Source: Actinernus sp. WN-2022
Taxonomy: Eukaryota > Cnidaria > Anthozoa > Actiniaria > Actinernidae
Reading direction: 5' to 3'
Length of the DNA stretch: 64,000 nucleotides
Assembly: GCA_030867875.1 (NCBI GenBank)
Contig: JAOWCC010001501.1
Location: 31,268,792-31,332,791 of the forward strand
Program-made: the position numbers and the translations under genes
Shown: positions 11,601 to 22,700 of the stretch, piece after piece
Layout of the letters: each line of letters opens with the position of its first letter
How positions within the stretch are numbered: the first letter of the stretch is position 1
The notes under the pieces: model-generated
Told to the model about the DNA's origin: nothing
Databases searched by the model: none
The model's input: only the letters and a program-made list of their open reading frames with translations

Positions 11601-14600
11601 ATTTCATGACAAACAGCAAGAATATGAAGAATACTTGGTCTGGCATTAAAGAACTTATTACCCTTAAACCAAAATGTTTTATTCCACCATCTAAGATTTT
11701 ACTAAATAACTATACTATAAAAGATCCTGTAGCCATAGCGTCTGCATTTAATAAATATTTTTCTAATATTGGAAAAAAGTTAGCAAATGAAATCCCTAAC
11801 ACTAATACAGTCCCTCAAGACTTTATGGGTCCCTCACAATCCAATAGTTTTTACCTGTATCCAGTTACTGCTAAGGAAATTGAAGAAGAGATCTCTGAAC
11901 TCAAATCATCAAAAGCAACAGGCCCAAATAGTATTCCTACTAGACTATTAAAACTTCTTAAGACCTGTTTATCAACTCCTTTAGAAATAATTTATAACCA
12001 TTCTTTCTCTAGTGGCATTGTCCCAGATCAATTTAAAATAGCCAATGTTATTCCCATATATAAAAAGGACTCCATCATAGATCTAAATAATTACCGACCC
12101 ATTTCTCTCCTTTCTATTTTCAACAAGATTATGGAAAAATTAATGTTCAAAAGACTATTTGCCTTTATTGATAAATATAATATTCTCTACGATAAGCAAT
12201 TTGGTTTCCGCGAAAAACACTCCACTTCACATGCAACCTTACTTATAACTGATAAAATACAAAGAGCAATAGAGGAGGGCTTGTACTCGTGTGGAATTTT
12301 TTTAGACTTCTCAAAAGCATTTGATACGGTAGATCATAATATATTAATTACCAAACTAAGCCACTATGGCATCCGCGGCATTATAAATGATTGGTTTGTT
12401 TCCTATTTGAAAAATAGACGTCAATTTGTGTCAATTGGAAATATGAGATCTGAGGATACAGTTATTACACATGGTGTTCCACAAGGCTCAGTACTTGGGC
12501 CTCTTCTTTTCCTCCTGTATATAAATGACTTTAATAATTGCTGTAGTTTATTTGATTTTCATATATTTGCCGATGATACTAATTTATTCTATTCTAATAA
12601 CAGCTTGTCTACTTTAGAATCTTCAATCAATGAAAACCTAGGAAAAGTGTATAACTGGCTCTCTGCAAATAAGCTTTCTTTAAATATTGGCAAGACTAAC
12701 TTTATTATATTTCATCCCCCTCAAAAGATTTCACACTACACGATTAAGTTACATATTAATAACAAGCAAATTAAACAAGAAAAATGTATTAAATATCTAG
12801 GTATTTTTATTGATTCAAATTTAAGTTGGAAATACCATATCTTATATATTTCAAAAAAAATCAAACGATGTATAGGCATTCTTCCAAAGATTCGTTACTT
12901 TGTGAGCACTTTAATTTTAACCCAACTCTATTATACCTTAATTTTCCCATTTTTAACTTACGTTCTAACTACTTGGGGTAATACATACCCCTCTTCTCTT
13001 AAGCCACTTGTCACGCTTCAGAAAAAAGCAGTTAGAATAATAACTTTCTCTGGGTATAATGAACACTCGAGTCCCCTTTTCAAAAGCTTAGGCATGCTAA
13101 AATTTTCTGACCTGGTTTTCATTCACAATGCCTTATTTATGTATGATTTTTATACCAGCAGATTGCCATCTGCATTTAATTTTTTCTTTACAAGAGTAAG
13201 CAGAGTACATCAATATAATACCAGACTAGCTAGTAGAAAGTCCTTCTACCTTCCCAAAATAAGAACAAATTATGGCAAGTTTAATATCCGCTACATAGGT
13301 GTCAAAGTTTGGAACTCAATCGATGAAAATCTGAAATCAAAAAGTCGGAGTTGCTTTAAAAGCCTCCTTACAGAATCCCTTTTAAAGCTTTATTAGCGTC
13401 AATGAGTATTTGATGTACTTAGCTTATGTCCATACTTCATTCTAGCTTTGTGTCTATCTTTTCCTATTTATTAATTATTGTTCTTATCATTATATATATT
13501 ATTGTAAGCATGTAATATATAGCCCATCTTTATTCGTATGTATGTGTATAAATGTGTGTATGTATGTATATGTATGTATGTGTATATATATATTTTTTCA
13601 CCATCATATTAGCAGTTAGCATTTACTCTTGCCCTCTGACCAAATATCTACCTTCAAATGTAACTTTGCAGTGACGCTACTTAGCTCGATTAGCCCTTAG
13701 GTTATTCTAAGTAACGCTTACTCTAACTTTTATTACTAGTTTCTCTTTTACCCACTTATGTAATTTTTTGTAAGAGTATTAATAAAGTGTTGTTGTTGTT
13801 GTTGTTGTTGTTGTTCAACAACAAATCCCAACATGGCTGCTCGGTGTCCAGAGCGTCCAGGGGAGGAAATTGCGAGCATTTTGGATGCCCAAAGTACTGA
13901 ATAAAAAAACAATTATTGGACCTTCGGCTATAGCAAAATATGATGATTTGTCTGTGTCTTGCTACAGACAATTCATCATATTTTGCTCAGCCTGGTCCAC
14001 TAATTATTATTATTAACTCTCCTCCAGTTTCTGTACAAAAAGAACTAGTGTAAGTCTGCGTCGGCGTGGAAGCCAGTCTGAAGGACTAGCGCTCGAAACG
14101 TCAGCTGCTACTCGCTTTCACTGGCGGTCAGCAAATACCTTAATTGACTCTCAGTTGAAGATCTCATGTACAGGACAATAAATACCCAGACGCCACCCAG
14201 TGTAGCTCGTCAGTTAGTTCAATATTATTTGTTTTAGGATATTAAGATCTTTCAAAGCTAAATTTTCGAAAAAGATTTACTGTACGACTACTGTAACCGG
14301 GGCCACTTATACATCGAGAACCAATCACATTGCAGAACGAAAACAAAGCATTCCAACTTACGGTTACTTGAGGCAATCAGTGTCGAGTACAAGACAATAG
14401 CATTTCAACTTGCTCGAGCTTCGATCCGGTAAAAGGCAGTTTTGAAGTTGCAGTCGTTTGAATGAAGAAAATCGCGTGGATATGTTAGGATTTGGAAGTT
14501 GGAATGCTTTTTGCAGTGTGTTTAGTTTTCGTAGTCGCACTATAACGCTCCTCAGTAAAATTCAATATTTTCCGGGTAATTTTACCGAATTAAGAACGAG

Positions 14601-17600
14601 TTTGTACAGCAACGTCCTACAATTTTAAAGTAATCTACATGATCTTGTGTTAATGCTGTTTGGTATTCCAGGGGACCAGGTACTGCAGCGGGCTCATTTG
14701 TGATTCCAGGATAGTGGCCCGGATAGGAAGAATCTACATGTTCGATATGAACCATCCCGAGAGGGGTCCAGTGGAGGTGCCACTTGTGTCTTTTGACAGA
14801 ACAGGGTTCAATCCACATGGCATATCACTGTACACAAACAAACCAACAGGGGAGGTGTCAGTCTTCGTTGTCAACCATAGACTGGATGCTCAAGCTATTG
14901 AGATCTTTGATTTTGACGAGAAAACAAAGTCTCTGGTTTTTCGTCGTTCGGTTGTAGATGAGACGATTAACAGTCCTAATGACGTGGTGGCTGTAGGTAA
15001 GTGTGTATGGAATATAACTATCTATCAAGCTTATACTGCCAAATACATTCAAGTTCAGCACCGTATTAGCGTTGCATGTTCGTTTTGCATTTGTACGCGT
15101 GACGTCATTTTATCCTTTCAAAAGCCTTTATTTCAAGACTGGAGACCATAAAAAGTTCAGTGTGGCCAAAACACTACCATAACCTGTTACAGTGCACTCC
15201 TAGTATAAGTCATTCTACACTCTTTTTTCCCCGCCGTCGTCGACCAGAAGTTGCCGTCGTTGGTTGGGTAAGCCGTGAGCCGGGGACCCGGGTGGTGGAA
15301 TGGTTAAGCGCTTCACCTCTCACCTCTGGGGCCTGGGTTCGAGTCCCATATACGGCGTCACGTGAGTTGAGTTTGTTGGCATCTCGTCGTTGCTGCGGGA
15401 GTTTTTCTCCGCAGAGGTTTCTTTCCTCCTCAAAAACCAACCTCAAATTCCAATTCGATCGAGGAATCCGCGAATTTGACGTTTTATTGGACTCAAAACA
15501 CTAATTCACAAATTATAAGTACACAGTACAACATTAGACCTACGCTATTTCTGTGTACAAAGTTGTATTTTTTTCCAGTCGGTTTTAGCAGACTAAAAAC
15601 TATACTGATAACCCGGAGCACTTCTCAAAAATCCTGCCTTAAAATTATCTAATTCTGGAAGAAATCGAAATAGCTGTGTAACATTTCCCCTTCGGCCTCG
15701 TGTTCCCTCTATCCATTTTCTTGTTTTCAGGCAAACTTCCACTCGTGTTTTTATTACTAATTGTTAAAAGCTGTGCATTTTCCAGAAACAAGGCACTTCA
15801 GTGCACATTGGTTGATTAAGGGCAACATGACAGTTTACGAACAGACTGTTAACCGGTAAACCCTATAGATAGGACAGCTAGTTGGATAATACTGGGAACT
15901 AATCATATTCACGATCATGATCAGCTCAAGACTGGGTACTAATTTACATGGGTACTAAACAAGTATAACGCTGAACATTTGTCACCTCTAGAGAGCTGAA
16001 AAATTATGGGTTCAGAAGAATCTCGCGGTTTATCTCTCTCTCTCTCTCTCTCTCTACTTCTTTCTTTAATTTCTCTTCTTGTTTACCTGTGAACCCTAGC
16101 CCTACAGTAATCTATTGAGAGATCATTGTTTATCTGTGAATTGAAATTATTTTCAAGTTTAAAATGGATAGGGAAAGTTTTATGGTTCGGTTTAGGGTTT
16201 AGGGGTTGTGCATGTGACTTCTCGTGATCGTGAGCCGATCGTGAACTTAATTAGTTCCCAGTATTTCTCGGACGTCAGAGGCAGTGTTTGTTGCTAGCTA
16301 GCGTGCACGTGAACAGAGCGTGCGTGATGTTGTGCGTTTTGTTTATGCCAGCCTTTCAAAACGTTTTGGTAAAATGTATACCAAAAGTAGTTATTTATTC
16401 TCGGATTAAGGATTAGTCCTCTAGCTAATACAAGCTAATTTCACGCCTTGCCCAGTGGCGTGGTGGTAGAGCACCACAACAAATAACAAACACGAAACAA
16501 TTCAAGAAACTATATAAATCCTACCTTCTCAAACTCCCTAATCCTAATCTGTAAAAACAATGACACATCGTATAAGCTATTTCCATATAACTTTCTCCTT
16601 TATCGTCTTTCCTTTCTTTCTGTCTTTTTTTGTCTTTCTTGTTACTTGTGTTTTTTTTTTAAACCAAACCTAAGTTCAATCTCGCCATTGTACAACATTA
16701 TCTCTACTCACTAATATCAGCTATCCACCATACTACAACATATAAGCCTAAATGTAATTAAAACAGTGAATAACTCGAAAGCCTCCAGGCTACTTTGTCC
16801 ACTGTGCACTGTCACTCCTATTTCAGTTCAGCCTCTCTCAACCTCATGCGATCATTCTTTGAAAATCGCATGAACAGAGTTAAGCTGGACAATACAACTA
16901 GTGAGTGGAAGGAAATGACTAGCGGATGTCCTCAGAGTTCATCATTCGGGCCGTTGCTGTGGAATCTTTACCAGAACGACATGGCTTATTACGTGAGCAA
17001 TGCAAGCTTGACAATGTATGCTGACGACCATCAGCTATACACATCGGGGACTGACTTTAGCATAGTGAAGAATAGTCTAGAGAAGGAAAGTCAACGAGCA
17101 GCGTTATGGTACACGGATAACTACCTATTAGCGAACTCGGACAAGTTTCAGGCATTGACCATTAACCCTAGGAACGTGGACACGAACAGTCAGAGTCTTG
17201 ATATACATATCGATGGTCAGGTTATCAATAATACTAATCATATTAAATTACTAGGGGTATATATCGACGAGAGTATCAATTTTAGTAGTCACATTAGCGA
17301 GCTGTGGAAGAAGGCTAGTAAGAAAGTATAGGAGCGCTTATGCACCTGCGCAATTTGATCCCATGCACAGCCAAACTAGCGATTTACAAGTCGGCCATTC
17401 TTCCGTTTCTTACTTACTGCCATGTAATATGCCAGTTCTGTAAGGCTTCAGATGGTAGAAAAGTAGCGCGTATCCATGAACGTGCGTTAAGAGCAGTTTA
17501 TAGAACCAAGACAGACTCTTATGCTCGACTGCCATCGTTACATAACAGGAGACTACAGGATACAGCAATCTATATCTACAAAGTAAAAAATCAGCTTGTA

Positions 17601-19703
17601 CCTAGTAGCGTAGCAGAAATATTTTGTTTTAAACAATCACGTTATTCACTAAGAAATAGTGATTTTAATATACCTAGATTTAATACCGTTAATTACGGCA
17701 AGCATTCACTACGGTAATTTGGACCAGTGTTATGGTCAAGGTTGAGCAATGACATCAGGAACTCAACAAGCCTTAATACGTTTAAGGCTAACATATACGT
17801 AAGCTAGACATCAAAAGCATGTTGGACAATAACTGTAACCGCTGTGACCTTTTCAGGGCATGAATCAATCTATTATGCAATGCCTGGACTGTTTTAGGAC
17901 GGTTAGACTTCACTGTTCTGTAGGTCGTATACTATTTGACTTCACTGATAAAGAATACCATTGTTTTAGGGTTAGGGTTTGCATTGTTTTAGGGGCAGGC
18001 TATTGTTTGGGTAACTAATAACATTTCAGGTTGCAAACGGTGAAGTCTGCCCCTTTTAGGAATACCTTATGTATGTTATACAATATATATATTTTTAGTC
18101 TGCATTTATAATTAAGTATATAGATTCTGTTTTATTCATATCTATTTTTTAATCTTTTTACTGTACACTTTGATATTTTTAGCTAATTGGCCGGGTTAGT
18201 ACATTAGATATTTTAGATTATGTTAGATAGCACAGTGTCCCCAATTAGCTTGTCAAAGTTAAATAACTTAGACACTTAAATACAGTTTATTATTGTAATT
18301 CAATAAAAGAAAAATAGTGTGAAATAAACTTGAACTTGTAGAAATTAGGGCAGGCTGACGTACCATGTAACAATCCTCTTCTCATCACGAATAGTACAAC
18401 GGGTTCTTTAACGTCCCCCATTTATGAAGAGAAAGTGTTGGGAGACAAGGCCAAAGGCTTTTGCGTCCCTGCCCTAGGACGGAGCTTCATTCGAACCCAG
18501 ACCTCCCACATTCATGATCGGCGCTCTACCCGGGCGCTCTACCACCGAGCTATTCGACCACTCATTTGGTTTATATTTTGGTTTTGCTTTTTTCTCTCGG
18601 CAAGTATGGAATACAGTTCTTAGGCTGTATAACAAATCGTTTAATGGCTGGCCCTTTGGGAAACCGGCACGTTTTGTTTCCCTCGAATCTCGATGTTTCC
18701 CGAGACAAAAATAAACTCTGGAATCCAGGGTTGTGAGATGCAGTAGGCGAAGTTGTAGTCTTCATACGGTGGATGGGTTTTCAGGGGGAAATGTCTTTGT
18801 ATTCGTCACTGACCAGGCATGCATCACTGACTTATTCATGCAAACTCAATCAATCAAACTCAATTCCAATTCGACCAAGGAATTCCGTGCCCCCGATTAG
18901 TGAGACCCTTTCCAGGGTCAACTAGAAGACTAGACACGTCAGTAAATAAAGTTATTTATTTATTTTTACTATTATTATTATTTTAATTCAATTTCAGGTC
19001 CCGACAGTTTCTACGTCACCAACGATCGTTACTTCCACTTTGACAAGACAGTGATTCGTTTCGTGGAGTTGCTGTTTCTGAACACGTGGCTGAAGAGTGG
19101 AGTAGTGTTCTATGATGGTACTGTATCACGTGCGCGTCACGTGGCTGGAGGGATCACAAGTCCAAATGGCATTACGATTAGCGTCGATGGAAGGTAAATG
19201 GATTATACTCTATGGACACTACTCTCAGGCTTGTTCGGATGTTAACAACAAAGAACTGCTTTATTTTGCTTGTAGATTTGTGATTGTGGCGGATGGACTG
19301 GGCGCAGCCATCAACATTTATAGAAGAGGTGAAGACAATTCCCTTACTCTTGTACAGGTAGGAAGAACACACAATAGAAACCATCTCAGTTACTTAGCTT
19401 TAATCTATTAATCTATCATCATAAAAAGAGGCAAGACCAAAGAGAGGAGCAGCTTTCAATGAGCCAATCAGATTTCAGATCAAAACGTATTTCACTCCAT
19501 TCTTTTCCTTGTATTTCGAGAAAAAAGAAGCGTCTTTCTTATTATATACCAAATTATAGTAAACTACTTTGGATTTATTTTGATAAAGAATTCGAGGAAT
19601 GTTGCTAAATGTTGCTAATCATTAGCTGATTTGACCGCCTCCCGGTTAGCTCAGTGGTTAAGCTCCGGTCTGTTGTGCGGGAGGTCGCGGATTCAAACCC
19701 CGG

Positions 19704-19742
<39 letters not shown>

Positions 19743-22700
19743 GGTGCTGCCTTTGTGAAACAACTGCAAATGGTTAGACCTTCACGTCTTCTCGGATAAG
19801 GACGTAAAATCGTAGGAATAAGGGCTCTTTTTCCTTCCGTTGTCACAAATGATGTCACGAATTCAATAAACTAAGGATGTTCTTTTTTCGGTCCTTACAT
19901 TAAACATCCTACTATATTCTAGCAACATGTTTATTTAGTATGTACACTTGGGGGGAGGAGGAGGGGGTGGTACAGAAACGGACTCGGTTGTACGAGAAAA
20001 GGTAGCTCCCAAATCCCGATTACCGTAATCGGGATTTGGGAGCTACCTTTTCTGAGTTATTGTGAAAACGATTCCGTATTATTCATCCTGATTGATTATT
20101 ATGAGTCGCATCAAGAGGGCATAAGTAAGAGAGCAAATCTCCAATACGCGCGCTTGTGTGATGATAATGTCTAATAAAATCTATTTTTAGTAACCGGAAG
20201 CAGCGAAGCACGACAATCTCATGGCGGCAAAATATTTTCGCACCATGAGATTGTTGTGCACACTTTGATTCAACTGCATCCGGTTACTAAAAATAGATTA
20301 GACATTATCATCGCACACCGCGCTACGAGATTCCCTCTCTTACTTATGCATTCTTGGTCGTATATAACCCTGAATTTAATATACGTTAATACCCAAAACC
20401 GAACATATATACTACGTCATAAACATAAGTACCCCCCCCCCCCCCTCCCACAGGGACACCTGAAGATGCACGGAGAGAACGACCCGAGCAGAAAGAGATA
20501 TAATAGACCTTCTGCAGCGCTGATATAATACTTTATTAACGAATGAATCGAGCTCGTGATCCCCATTGGAAAGGCGTTGCCATGGATGCTGGAAAGCAAG
20601 CTATCTTTAAAACGCAGTTTTAGAATCGAAAGTTCAACAATCGATTGGAGGTCCTTTAAATAAATGAAGTCAGATATTGTTTTGCTCTCCAGTACAACCA
20701 CGTGATGTGTTAGCTGCAAAGGGCCTATTATATACATTTATAAAATAATTTAGGTAGTACGCGCGTTCTGATTGGCTGATAACCATGTTTCATTAGCCTG
20801 TGCAAACATGGAAATGACGTCACATCGTAAGACAAGCACCGTAACAAAATAATTATTTTATAAAAGAAATGAAACAGATTTTCCGTGTTTGCACAGGCTC
20901 ATGCAAACCTCGGTAAGTTTGCCGGGAGAATTCTCGAGCAGGTCGAGTGTTTGTTCTGCTCTCGAATTGTCCCAAACTTACCTCGGTTTGCATGAGCCTG
21001 TGCAAACACGGAAGATCTGTTCCATTTCTCAAATGAATTGAGCTCGTGATCGCATGGGAAAGGCTTTACTGCACGGAAAATTAAATAAACTTCCAAACGT
21101 TGTTTTAGAAAGATCGACAGGAGGTGGAAAATAGCATTTACAAACAGGTTTTGCACATATCAATACTGATCTCATACAGGTGCATTTAAATGAATGAAGT
21201 CAGATTTTTTTCAACCCAGTACGCCCACGTGATTGTATTGCTGCAAAAAGCCTATTGGCCTTATCCAACCAGGAAATAATGTTACTACCATGCAGGAGCC
21301 CATAACCAGAAGGGTCCCTATCGCCTATATAGGTGTCACGGCGTTTTCCCAAGTTGGGCTATTTTTAGATAATTTTCCCGTCAGTTGGTGGGTTGCACCA
21401 GTGGGGAACAAAAGATGCCTCATTAGCTACTTTTATTATACCAACCAACATGGCTGGTATACGCTATTGTGAGTTTATTCCCTTAGGAATGATTGCAACC
21501 AAATCAAATCAACCCAAGAATAGCGGTAATCCGTTCTAAAAATAACCTAACTGTACTTGTGAAAACGCTGTGACAGAGACCTAGTATGGGGGATGGACGC
21601 TGTGACATAGGCCTAGTATGCGGGATGGACGCTCCTGATGATAGGCTACTGATACTATTCTATATGGGCTCCTGACACTATCTTATAGATCAACATATTA
21701 ATATCCTGCTTTTCAACTGAAGTAAGTAAGTGACTTTATGTAAGTGTCAATGTATTTAGCTTTGGAGCTAATTGGGGACACTAGTCCTACGATGTTACGT
21801 CCTTATCCGAGAAGACGTGAAGGTCTAACCGTTTACTGTGTTATGTAAAGGCAGCACCTTCTACTTAGTTATTTTAAGACCCTGAGTGACCCTGCATGAG
21901 TGTGGTCCGGCCGGGGTTTGAACCCGCGACCTCCCGCTCGACAGACCGGAGCTTAACCACTGAGCTTAACCACTGAGCTTAACCACTGAGCTTAACCACT
22001 GAGCTCTGATTGGCTGGAACGTAATATGTATACTGATACATAACGTTACACGTCTTCAGTTGGTAATTTGGACTTGATAAAATCGCCTTTAATGGTCTCA
22101 AATTAAATGTAAAAGTCTCTGAGATTTTTCCTAACCATTCCATGTCTTGAACAACAAACGTTAAAACATGACTAACAAAGTCAGCCCTTGCCGTATTGTG
22201 AAGATTAAAATGATTGTTTTTGCCTTTCCGATTGGCAAACCTTAAAATTAATAAAATAGGACATTTGCATGATGACGTCACACACTACAACTACCAGAAC
22301 TCTTTGCGCGGAACCTTTTTGTTCCTCTAATTTGGACCGTTGACGTTGTCTTGGTATTCTCAAAGGAGTTTAAATTAATTAATTAATAAATGGTTTATTT
22401 TACGTCGAAGATACAGGAAGCCGTTACCGGGTCTCCCAAGCCAGAGGCTTATGTTTAAGTATTCCGACGAACTCCATGGTCGAATTGGAATTTCGGTTGG
22501 TTTTTGAGGAGGAAGGAAAACCGGAGAACCCGGGGAAAAACTCTCGGAGCTAGGGCGAGATACCAACAAACTCAACTCACATATGGCGTCCGGGGTTCGA
22601 ACCTGGGCCACAGAGGTGAAAGGCGAAGCGCTTAACCACTGCGCCACCCTAAATCTGAATGAGAGACAGAATTTGAAAATAATTCTGGATTCTGGTAGTT

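Noticed and set aside
19637..19712. tRNA gene
   Set aside because: Followed by a conserved non-tRNA body found again at 21720-21970, so it is a SINE head.
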